Of a stretch of DNA of 28,680 bases, positions 21,824 through 28,680 are shown piece after piece. This DNA comes from JAIOTH01 sp964486685 (GTDB lineage Bacteria > Patescibacteriota > Patescibacteriia > UBA1558 > S5-K13): assembly GCA_964486685.1 (NCBI GenBank), contig CAZAOE010000014.1:1-28680 (forward strand). Direction: 5' to 3'. The notes under the pieces are model-generated. The model saw only the letters and a list, made by a program, of their open reading frames with translations, made no database searches and was not told where the DNA came from. Numbering within the stretch: position 1 is the first letter of the stretch; every line of letters begins with the position of its first letter. Both the position numbers and the translations under genes were made by a program.

Positions 21824-24214
21824 CTACCTCACCTTCAAGCCCTCATACTCACTGTCTGGCAAATAAGTTGGATGTTCTTGATTATCAAAACGCGGAGCCA
21901 CCAAACGATAAGAAACATAAACTGGCTGACTACTATAAATCATTAATAAATTTTTATCTGCTTCAATTTCATACCACACATCTGCTCGGCCTTGTGGAGT
22001 TAACATGACAATTAAATTTTGCCAGTCCTGTCCAAAATCCGTAATTTCATTAAACAACCATAAATCCGAACCATCTTTTTGCTGAGAAAAATCTATTTCA
22101 TATTGATATAAATTTTCATTTATTTTTTCATTAATATTTATTTTCCCTAAAACCTCTTCTTTAACCCCAATTGTAGAATGACCATAAGTAGCATATCTTT
22201 CTTCGGCAATAACATAGATAGGGTCAATCGTGCCAACAGTTAATTTACCAGTAATAATAGAATCTCCGTCTACTTCTAATTCAACTGTGGGATTAATTTT
22301 TTTAATTCCAACATAACCTTGATTAGTAATAATAACTTGAGTTCCACCATCAGACTGAAAATCTGCAATTGTTCCTGATTCGGCAACAACCTGCAAAGCA
22401 GTACCACCAACTGTAAATGCCTGGACTCCAACATTATCATCTGATTCTCCTACAACACCATAGCCAGCATTATTAACTCCCCAAATCCCCTTTTCTCCAG
22501 AATAAGTTGCTATACCTTTTATTGCTGATTGTTGGTTTTGCTCATCGTCTACAAAAACTTCCAATTTTTCACTTGGAGTTGTGTCTCCGATTCCCACATT
22601 TCCTGGCTTAGCACTATAAATATTCGAACCACTAATCGTCCAATCGCCGTCATCTTCACCTCCGCCACCACTAGAATATATTTCACCATTTTGATATAAA
22701 TCTCCTGTAAAATTAATGTCTCCACTAACATCTAAATTATAAGCTGGATCAGTGATTCCAATTCCAATATAACCACTCGTATTTTCTATCATAAACCTAG
22801 GGCTATCAAAACTATCAGAATCACTAATAATAAAACTTCTATCTGTACCATCATCTCTATTGGCATCCAAACCAAAAGTATAATAAGTTTTAGATCTATC
22901 ATCAACAAGAGTTATAGATGCATCAGCTTCTTGATTACCTGCTACATTTTCTATATATAACCCTGGGCTCTCTGAATCACTATAAGTAATATGCAATGGA
23001 TATCCTGGATTATCCGTCCCAATCCCAACATTGCCAGTTTCTCTATAAATATCATTCACACCAATAGTCCAATCATCATCAGGGCCAGTATCTCCCCCAA
23101 TATCATTAGCACAAATAATTTGACCACTCGCATTAGTTGTAAGCTTACCTGAATTACCCAAAGCACTACAATCATAACTTGACATATAAACATTTCCACC
23201 ATAATCAATTGCTAACCTATCAACCGTAGGATTCATTATTTGAAATTTACCATCCCTACTATTTGCACTTAATACCCAATTTGAATCGCGTGAACCATTT
23301 GTAGTTCCAGTAAAATTATATTCTAAATTAATATCTGTATTTCCAGAACCTCCACTAGAATAAACATGTAATTTAGCATTAGGACTATCCGTCCCAATAC
23401 CAACCATACCATCTTCTGCATCAGCATATAAAGTTAAGCCCCCTATTCCTACTTCAAGTACTCCACCAATATGATATGCGTCCGTTATAACAGTTAAATC
23501 ACCGTCAATATCTACATCTCCATTAATATCTACATCATTAGCCACATATAAATCTTCGCCTACATTTATTTTTCCGCCAATGATAGTAGAGCTCACGGTT
23601 CTTCCTGTGCCTAAAGGATTAAAAACCACCTCACCATCAAATCTTCCGGCCAAACCACCCTCTTCATTCCCTAAACCAGCAATAGCGATTCCAGTAACTC
23701 CAAGGGCCTTGCCATAAACAGCGTTTCCACTGGTAGTAATTCCATAAACTGCTGTTCCAAGCGTACTGGTAGCAGTAATAGAATTAGCACTATTATTATT
23801 TAAAACTTCAATTATTCCATTATCAATATCAATATTTCCACTATTAATATCTAAGGTTCCGGTGTTTATAGTTAAATCTGCAAATTGAACCAAAATTCCA
23901 TTTCGAGCGGTTAATAAACCGGTAAGATCAACAACTCCGGCAGTTAATTGTCCGCCGATTTTTACGGTTTCCGTAAATAAAGCTCCTGCGCCAGTCACCC
24001 CAAAAACATTACCCTCCTCCTCCAATAAGGTAGTATCATCATCACCAATCAATAAGCCGCCCTCTTTATATTGAGCAGTATTTCCCTGATTTAAGGGCGG
24101 GGAAACATTGCCTCCAGGAGGGTCAGCGCTGGGTTCTTCCCATTCAGCTTGCGCAAAATTAAAAAAAACTAAACTAAAAATTATGATAAAACTAAATATC
24201 AATACTTTTTTCAT
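21824..24214 (-). CDS. Large secreted fibre-like protein with GIGT repeats
   Basis: The 796 residues begin with a signal peptide (about 1-23, ending NFAQA) and AEWEEPSADPPGGNVSPPLN. A long beta-repetitive stalk follows, with short strands such as INTGTLDINSGNIDIDNGII. Several copies of the module VGIGT..P.....L.V/I occur: MVGIGTDSPNAKLHV, NVGIGTDNPGYPLHI, YIGIGITDPAYNLDV, NVGIGDTTPSEKLEV and YVGIKKINPTVELEV. These resemble tail-fibre and trimeric adhesin shafts. The last 130 residues form a separate globular domain with ATYGHSTIGVKEEVLG, DLWLFNEITDFG and VSYRLVAPRFDNQ. It shares modules with the 253-residue protein at 16310-17071. A surface stalk with a terminal head is the likely architecture; ligand and role are unknown. 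It is not obviously part of a prophage, as no phage structural genes surround it. Confidence 0.8.
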   Translation of the reverse strand: MKKVLIFSFIIIFSLVFFNFAQAEWEEPSADPPGGNVSPPLNQGNTAQYKEGGLLIGDDDTTLLEEEGNVFGVTGAGALFTETVKIGGQLTAGVVDLTGLLTARNGILVQFADLTINTGTLDINSGNIDIDNGIIEVLNNNSANSITATSTLGTAVYGITTSGNAVYGKALGVTGIAIAGLGNEEGGLAGRFDGEVVFNPLGTGRTVSSTIIGGKINVGEDLYVANDVDINGDVDIDGDLTVITDAYHIGGVLEVGIGGLTLYADAEDGMVGIGTDSPNAKLHVYSSGGSGNTDINLEYNFTGTTNGSRDSNWVLSANSRDGKFQIMNPTVDRLAIDYGGNVYMSSYDCSALGNSGKLTTNASGQIICANDIGGDTGPDDDWTIGVNDIYRETGNVGIGTDNPGYPLHITYSDSESPGLYIENVAGNQEADASITLVDDRSKTYYTFGLDANRDDGTDRSFIISDSDSFDSPRFMIENTSGYIGIGITDPAYNLDVSGDINFTGDLYQNGEIYSSGGGGEDDGDWTISGSNIYSAKPGNVGIGDTTPSEKLEVFVDDEQNQQSAIKGIATYSGEKGIWGVNNAGYGVVGESDDNVGVQAFTVGGTALQVVAESGTIADFQSDGGTQVIITNQGYVGIKKINPTVELEVDGDSIITGKLTVGTIDPIYVIAEERYATYGHSTIGVKEEVLGKININEKINENLYQYEIDFSQQKDGSDLWLFNEITDFGQDWQNLIVMLTPQGRADVWYEIEADKNLLMIYSSQPVYVSYRLVAPRFDNQEHPTYLPDSEYEGLKVR

Positions 24215-24260
24215 ATTTTTATATTAAAAATTAAAAACTCAAAATGTAAAATTGATATAA

Positions 24261-24356
24261 ATCTTCCTATAATTTGAAATTGAAAATTGGTAATTGATAA
24301 TTGACCCAATCTTCCTATAATTCAAAATTGTAAATTGTGAATTGTGAATTGAACTA
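24261..24356. repeat. Two-copy tandem repeat, period 48
   Basis: ATCTTCCTATAATT occurs at 24261 and 24309, each followed by AAATTG/AATTGTGAATTG-type low-complexity sequence. The 67-codon frame crossing it (rich in N, Y and I) is repeat-derived and not a gene. Confidence 0.65.
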
Positions 24357-24471
24357 CTTATATTATAGTAAAAAAACGAATAATTGTAAAAACTAAAACC
24401 AAATGATATAATAAGAATATCAATAAAATTTTTCCTTTGCATCTTAGGGATGTTAGGAATAAAAAAACATT

Positions 24472-24738
24472 ATGTTAGAAGAAAAAAATAAAAAAAATTT
24501 AAAAATCTTATTTATTGTTTTTATCATTGCCCTAGCTATAGAAATTGTATTTGTTGTTTTAATTACGAAAAAAAATAAAGCTGACGAAAATAAGGAATTA
24601 AATATTATAGAAAAAGAACAGCAACAAAATGAAAACAATCTTGATTTAGAAAAAAATTCTACTGATATTAAAAAAGAAGAAAATGAAGCCGAAACAAAAA
24701 TACCGGACAATAATCCTCGTACTAGACCATTACCTTAA
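24472..24738 (+). CDS. Small single-pass membrane protein, unknown function
   Basis: The 88 residues consist of a basic N-terminus (MLEEKNKKNLK), one transmembrane helix (about 12-31, ILFIVFIIALAIEIVFVVLI) and a hydrophilic tail rich in Glu, Asn, Lys and Gln ending in PDNNPRTRPLP. The Pro/Arg-rich end is the only notable motif. It is on the plus strand and is closed by a strong terminator 20 bases after the stop, which supports it being a real transcription unit. A weak TTAGGAA lies 15-20 bases before the ATG. It resembles the 112-residue protein at 12852 in layout but not in sequence. No function is suggested. Confidence 0.6.
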   Translation: MLEEKNKKNLKILFIVFIIALAIEIVFVVLITKKNKADENKELNIIEKEQQQNENNLDLEKNSTDIKKEENEAETKIPDNNPRTRPLP

Positions 24739-24754
24739 TTTTTATATTTTAATT

Positions 24755-24789
24755 TAAAAATCCGTTTAGTTAAACTAAACGGATTTTTT
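24755..24789. terminator. Bidirectional terminator between convergent genes
   Basis: AAATCCGTTTAG (24758-24769) pairs perfectly with CTAAACGGATTT (24775-24786), with T-runs on the plus side and A-runs before the stem that serve the minus strand. It lies between the plus-strand membrane protein gene and the minus-strand racemase gene. Confidence 0.92.
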
Positions 24790-24836
24790 ATTTATATAAA
24801 TCTCAAAACTATAAACTAACGACTGTAAGCTAATTA

Positions 24837-25664
24837 CTAATCAATATCTACTTTCTTAAGCCCTATTTTTTTATCTAAAATTTCTTTGGCCATTTTTTCA
24901 AAATTTTCTGTTAAATCCGTAACTAAATACTCTCTTTTTTTCTTTTGCTCTAAGACATTATTTATTTCTGAATGACGAGACAAATAATCTTTTAATTTTT
25001 CCGCAATGATTCGCGAAGAATCTAAAACTTGGACTTGCTGACCCATTATTCTTTGAAAATCTTTGATTAAAATTGGATAATGTGTACAACCCAAAATTAA
25101 AGTATCAATATTTTTGTTTTTTAAATGCCAAAGATATTTTTTCAAAATCCTTTTTGCTTCAGGTTTTTTATGCCAACCCTCTTCTATTAAAGGTACTAAT
25201 AAGGGGCAGGCCTGTTGAAATACCTTAACTTTTGAATTAAGCTTTTTTAATTCTTTTTCATAAACATTGGAGTTGATTGTTGTTCTAGTACCCACTACCC
25301 CAATTCTTTTAGTTTGACTAATCTGAATAGCCGCTTCAGCAACTGGCCGAACTACTCCCAAAACATTCTTATTCTTATCTTTCAACTGGGGCAAATATTC
25401 TTGTTGAATTTTTCTTAGGGCCTCGGCCGAAGCAGTATTGCAGGCAATAATAATTAATTTACAATCCTTTTGAAACAAAAAATCAACTGCTTTTTGAGTA
25501 AATTCGTAAACAACCCTCTGACTGCGACTGCCATAAGGAGAACGAGCAGTATCTCCTAAATAAATATAGGAGTAATCTGGTAAAAGTTTTTTTATTTCCT
25601 TAAAAGCGATCAATCCGCCTAATCCGGAATCAAATATACCAATCATATGATTTCTAATTACCAA
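24837..25664 (-). CDS. murI: Glutamate racemase
   Basis: This enzyme converts L-glutamate to D-glutamate for peptidoglycan. It shows the N-terminal IGIFDSGLGGLIAFKEI, the LGDTARSPYGSRS substrate loop, the first catalytic Cys in ACNTASA (C75 in the long form) and the second in GCTHYPIL (C193). All active-site residues are present and the length is normal. The open frame starts with a TTG at 25664, but the ATG at 25646 (MIGIFDSGLGG) is the correct start by family alignment. The extra codons derive from the AATTACCAATGATCAATT-type spacer. It indicates that the cell makes its own D-Glu for a peptidoglycan wall. It lies alone, with repeats upstream. Confidence 0.95.
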   Translation of the reverse strand: MVIRNHMIGIFDSGLGGLIAFKEIKKLLPDYSYIYLGDTARSPYGSRSQRVVYEFTQKAVDFLFQKDCKLIIIACNTASAEALRKIQQEYLPQLKDKNKNVLGVVRPVAEAAIQISQTKRIGVVGTRTTINSNVYEKELKKLNSKVKVFQQACPLLVPLIEEGWHKKPEAKRILKKYLWHLKNKNIDTLILGCTHYPILIKDFQRIMGQQVQVLDSSRIIAEKLKDYLSRHSEINNVLEQKKKREYLVTDLTENFEKMAKEILDKKIGLKKVDID

Positions 25665-25782
25665 TGATCAATTTTTAATTTGAATTTAATATTCAATAAT
25701 CAAATTTTCAATATCTCCCAAACAATTATTAGCGCCATAAACTCTTTAGTAAAAATACTGATAATTGAGATATTAATTATTA

Positions 25783-25823
25783 ACCCTGTTAAATAATATC
25801 ACAAAGTGATAATTTAATAGGGT
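25783..25823. repeat. Long imperfect hairpin upstream of the racemase gene
   Basis: The outer arms ACCCTGTTAAAT (25783-25794) and ATTTAATAGGGT (25812-25823) enclose a perfect inner stem, TATCAC/GTGATA (25797-25802 and 25806-25811). It lies in the 220-base gap between the racemase and phosphomutase genes. No T-run follows; a repeat element or RNA-stabilising structure is likely. Confidence 0.6.
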
Positions 25824-25835
25824 GAAATGAAAATT

Positions 25836-25855
25836 CCTGCCTGCCGGCAGGCAGG
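25836..25855. repeat. Perfect 20-base palindrome CCTGCCTGCCGGCAGGCAGG
   Basis: The sequence is fully self-complementary with no loop and very GC-rich in an AT-rich gap, 30 bases before the end of the phosphomutase gene. I recall this palindrome from other CPR genomes, which cannot be checked here. Possible roles include a repeat insertion or a protein-binding site. Confidence 0.8.
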
Positions 25856-25885
25856 TAAAAATGAAAATTGAAAATTAACAACCTA

Positions 25886-27241
25886 TTATGGATTAATTAT
25901 ATCCATTACTTCTTCTTTCTTATCTTCAATGTCCCCTTCTTCCCGACATTCAATAGTCACTCGTAACAAAGGCTCGGTATTTGAGGGTCGAACATTAAAC
26001 CACCACTCTGGAAATTCAACTGTAATTCCATCTATTTCATCTAAAATATTTTCTACATAATGGGCTTTTATTTTTTGCAAGGCCCCATTTTTATCTTCTA
26101 TTTCTAAATTAATATCCTCGGCCTTATACCAACTTTTATTAGCGTCTATAAAATCCGAAATTTTAAAATTTTCCTCGCTCACTGCTTCCAAAGCCATCAA
26201 AAAAGCAATAAATCCCGAGTCAGAATAATAATTATCTTTAAAAGAAAAATGAGCTGAAACCTCTCCTCCCATAAATCCGTTTTCTTTTTCCATGTGCTCG
26301 CCCATATTAACATAACCCACTTCGGAACGAATAGCTCGCCCGTTATTTTTAATAATAAATTCCGAAACATTTTTAGAACATATCAAATTATAAACAATAC
26401 CCGCTCCAGGATTTTTATCTAAGGCCTGCTTAGCTAAAACTATCAATGTTTCATCTCCTTTTAAAAATCTGCCATTTTCATCAACTATAAATATCCTATC
26501 TGCATCTGCATCAAAAATAAAACCAATATTTGCTTTTTCTTCTTTAATTTTTTGCGATAATTGCTGATAAGCATTTTCTGTCAAAGGATTTGGACTGCGA
26601 TTAGGAAATGTTCCGTCTGGTTCAAAAAATAAAGGGACTAATTCTATCTGGGGTAATTTTTTCATAATTTGAGAAATCATAATTCCAGCCATACCATTAC
26701 CAGCATCAACTACTACTTTTAATGGCTTAATTTTCCCTTTATTTACAAAAGAAAAAATATGTTGCAAATAATCTTCCCAGATATCTTTTGTCTTTACTTG
26801 GCCCTTTTTTGAATCTGGAAAATCCTTTTTGTCTTTTCTATGCTCCCATAATTGAGCCCCTCTAATCCATTGTACTCCTTGAGAAACCAATTTATAACCA
26901 CCATATTCGCTAGGATTATGTGAGGCCGTAACCATTACTCCACCGTCATAATTATATTTTCCCACTGCAAAATAAATAGCGTCTACAGACATTAAGCCAA
27001 TGTCATCAACTTCTACGCCTTTAGAAACCAGCGTATCTTTCATTGCTTGGGCTAAAAATTCTGAAGAATTCCTAATATCCTTAGCTAAAACTATTTTCAA
27101 ATCCTCTGGATTTTTTCCAGTTCTTTTAGAAACTAATGACAAAAATAATAAAGCCACTTCTTGGGCTACTTCTGGATTTAATTCTTGCGGATAAATACCT
27201 CTGATATCATATGATTTAAAAATTTGTTTTGGTAATTGCAT
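25886..27241 (-). CDS. Phosphomannomutase/phosphoglucomutase
   Basis: This is an alpha-D-phosphohexomutase that interconverts hexose 6- and 1-phosphates, feeding nucleotide-sugar synthesis for surface polysaccharide or glycoprotein. The 451 residues show the N-terminal YDIRGIYPQELNPE, the phosphoserine loop TASHNPSEYGGYK (S107), the metal loop FDADADRIFIVDENG (D244, D246, D248), the sugar-binding GGEVSAHF and the phosphate-binding RPSNTEPLLRV (about 418-428). All four domains and catalytic residues are intact. The sequence cannot tell which sugar is preferred. The ATG follows an A/T-rich leader that includes an imperfect inverted repeat, TTTAACTATCGGC/GCGATCAGCTAAA. Likely a single-gene unit. 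Confidence 0.94.
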   Translation of the reverse strand: MQLPKQIFKSYDIRGIYPQELNPEVAQEVALLFLSLVSKRTGKNPEDLKIVLAKDIRNSSEFLAQAMKDTLVSKGVEVDDIGLMSVDAIYFAVGKYNYDGGVMVTASHNPSEYGGYKLVSQGVQWIRGAQLWEHRKDKKDFPDSKKGQVKTKDIWEDYLQHIFSFVNKGKIKPLKVVVDAGNGMAGIMISQIMKKLPQIELVPLFFEPDGTFPNRSPNPLTENAYQQLSQKIKEEKANIGFIFDADADRIFIVDENGRFLKGDETLIVLAKQALDKNPGAGIVYNLICSKNVSEFIIKNNGRAIRSEVGYVNMGEHMEKENGFMGGEVSAHFSFKDNYYSDSGFIAFLMALEAVSEENFKISDFIDANKSWYKAEDINLEIEDKNGALQKIKAHYVENILDEIDGITVEFPEWWFNVRPSNTEPLLRVTIECREEGDIEDKKEEVMDIINP

Positions 27242-27334
27242 ATTTTTTTGTTTAACTATCGGCTTTCAGCGATCAGCTAAACTTATTTATTAACTATTTG
27301 ATTTGTTAACCATTTGCTTTCTTGATTTCTTGAT

Positions 27335-28603
27335 TTATTGACAAACTCTTAACTTAATTACTTCCCTATAAACCCTCTGCCCCTCTCGCTTATAAATTAA
27401 GCTCTGTTCATTTTCTAATAAATCCTCTTGCTGAAAGCCCATTTTTTTTATTTCATCAACAATTTCTAAATGATTTTCTCTGTTGTTAAATATAAAAATT
27501 GGCAAAGTTATAATAACACATCCTTTGTTTTTTAAAAGGTCTTTAAACGTCTTAAAAGAATTTAAATATAAATCACTTAAATCACTAATTTGCTCTTGAA
27601 TAAAATTAAAATCTTCGTCGCCCTTTAATGGCTTTCCTAAATAACCCTCACTAACAATACAATCTATTGAATTTTCTTCAATGCCTTCTTGCAATAAATC
27701 TTTAACATCTGATTTAAAAATATAATTACTTATCTTATTGTCAAACCTTTCTTCATACCATTTTAAATTTTCTATTGAATCTTGAACAGCTTTTTTAGAA
27801 ATATCCGTACCAATAATTTTCTCAAATCTCAATTCTCCGGCCATTAAAAGAATTGTTCCTGAGCCACAAAAAGGATCTAAAATAATCCCCCGATTATCAG
27901 CTAAATTTAACATTATTTTAGCTAATTTGGGTGGCATCATTCCGGATTTAGAATCAATTCGGGGCCGTTCATAATCCAAGGCATTAAATCTGGCAAAATT
28001 TTGAACAGCCAAGGTGCGCATAAAATAAAAACGACCTCGAATATTTAAAACCTGGATATCAAAACCCGACTCAATTAAATGCTCTTTTTCAATAATTACT
28101 GCTGATAAATCTTTTTCTTTAGAAGTAACAACCCGACTACTTATTTTTTCTTTTTTTAAAGCTTTTTTAATAGATAGAGAGAGCTTAAAAACAAATTCTT
28201 GCAAAGACCTATCTCGACTGTAAATACTAAAACCAAATTTAAGCTTATTTTCTAAATTACAATTACTTTTTAAAATCTGAACGAAAGTATTATTTAAATT
28301 TTCTATATTATCTAATTTATCAACTCGCCCCTCATCCTTTTTGTTTTCAAAAAGGTGGGGGGTAAAAAATTCTAATTTACCAATTTTAATAATACCTCCT
28401 AAAGTTTGATTCAAATTTTCAACATCTAATTCCTGACTAGTTTCTAAAACTAAAAATTGAGAGGCAACTCCGATTATTTGAAAATCAATATTTCTAAATT
28501 TTAAAACACTCTCAATTTCTGCTTGAGATAATTTTGGAGAATGTCCTAAAATAAATGAATAAATATATTTCAACCCGTTGAATGATTTTTTATTTGATAT
28601 CAT
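27335..28603 (-). CDS. Trm11-like RNA/DNA methyltransferase
   Basis: This 422-residue protein has an N-terminal ferredoxin/THUMP-like part (about 12-190, beginning YIYSFILGHSPKLSQAEIES) and a C-terminal Rossmann methyltransferase domain. Motif I is ILDPFCGSGTILLMAG (241-256) and the acidic SAM-ribose residue lies in IIGTDISKKAV. The upstream RPRIDSKSGMMPPKLAKIM is typical of Trm11/Trm-G10 tRNA guanosine N2-methyltransferases. Motif IV, normally (D/N)PPY, reads SEGYLG (318-323), which is unusual. The most likely substrate is tRNA. The first ten codons (MISNKKSFNG) contain an ACGGG repeat arm. The TTG in AACGGGTTGAAA at 28573 starts exactly where the family sequence begins, so the true start is uncertain between 28603 and 28573. 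Confidence 0.83.
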   Translation of the reverse strand: MISNKKSFNGLKYIYSFILGHSPKLSQAEIESVLKFRNIDFQIIGVASQFLVLETSQELDVENLNQTLGGIIKIGKLEFFTPHLFENKKDEGRVDKLDNIENLNNTFVQILKSNCNLENKLKFGFSIYSRDRSLQEFVFKLSLSIKKALKKEKISSRVVTSKEKDLSAVIIEKEHLIESGFDIQVLNIRGRFYFMRTLAVQNFARFNALDYERPRIDSKSGMMPPKLAKIMLNLADNRGIILDPFCGSGTILLMAGELRFEKIIGTDISKKAVQDSIENLKWYEERFDNKISNYIFKSDVKDLLQEGIEENSIDCIVSEGYLGKPLKGDEDFNFIQEQISDLSDLYLNSFKTFKDLLKNKGCVIITLPIFIFNNRENHLEIVDEIKKMGFQQEDLLENEQSLIYKREGQRVYREVIKLRVCQ

Positions 28604-28644
28604 AATAATTTATAAAAAATTTACTAAATGAATGGTATCAAACC

Positions 28645-28660
28645 CCAGAGCAAGCTCTGG
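28645..28660. repeat. Short perfect hairpin CCAGAGC-AA-GCTCTGG
   Basis: The 7-bp perfect stem (28645-28651 with 28654-28660) and a following GACTCTGATTCGGAGCTCC form a GC-rich palindromic block at the window edge, upstream of the methyltransferase gene. The element is cut off by the window end. Confidence 0.6.
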
Positions 28661-28680
28661 ACTCTGATTCGGAGCTCCCA

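Noticed and set aside
21824..24214. Fibre protein as part of a prophage
   Set aside because: No terminase, portal, capsid, tail or integrase genes in the window; signal peptide present.
24239..24442. Minus-strand 67-codon frame
   Set aside because: Encoded entirely by the 48-base tandem repeat and low-complexity AATTG sequence.

Overview
The window is AT-rich and reads like a Patescibacteria (Candidate Phyla Radiation) genome. Several signs point that way: a compact secretin-less pil operon, secreted proteins with the GWAW/IGWI-type motifs and fibre modules I associate with this group, start codons mostly without Shine-Dalgarno sequences, and gaps packed with short palindromes. TGG codes for Trp and TGA is used as a stop, so the standard code fits. 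The lineage assignment is inference from recalled family traits; there is no rRNA or marker gene here to prove it. No tRNA, rRNA or CRISPR array was seen.

Region 1 (132-8488, all minus strand) is a type IV pilus assembly operon. In transcription order it is pilM, pilN, pilO, a small membrane protein in the pilP position, pilB, a lone receiver-domain protein, a PilT-like protein with a damaged ATPase site, and pilC. PilM, PilN and PilO form the inner platform, PilB drives extension and PilC is the membrane base. No pilin, prepilin peptidase or secretin gene lies in the window. Two gaps in the operon are filled by repeats: a 162-bp terminal-inverted-repeat element between pilN and pilO, and a hairpin array between pilO and the next gene. 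The ends of these repeats provide stop and start codons.

Region 2 (8590-17071, minus strand) is a surface and accessory block. It holds a 1017-residue double-LamG protein, two small exported or membrane proteins, two decayed nucleotidyltransferase genes, a DUF5678-retropepsin pair with a possible RNA pseudoknot behind it, a large secreted Cys-rich protein ending in a Hint self-processing domain, and a short fibre-like protein.

Region 3 (about 17240-21823, mostly plus strand) looks like an acquired island. It contains a promoter and hairpin, a GC-rich repeat, a secreted Kelch-like protein with a C-terminal type IX secretion sorting domain (foreign to this kind of cell) and a strong AGGAGG site, a terminator, a 184-bp palindromic element, a methyltransferase, a frameshifted CYTH gene with a slippery A AAA AAG site, and a truncated ISNCY-like transposase followed by a palindrome cluster.

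Region 4 (21824-28680) returns to the minus strand. It has a 796-residue fibre protein related to the 253-residue one, a small plus-strand membrane protein, glutamate racemase (peptidoglycan precursor D-Glu), a phosphomannomutase/phosphoglucomutase (sugar phosphates for surface glycans) and a Trm11-like methyltransferase. These are separated by palindromic repeats and one bidirectional terminator.
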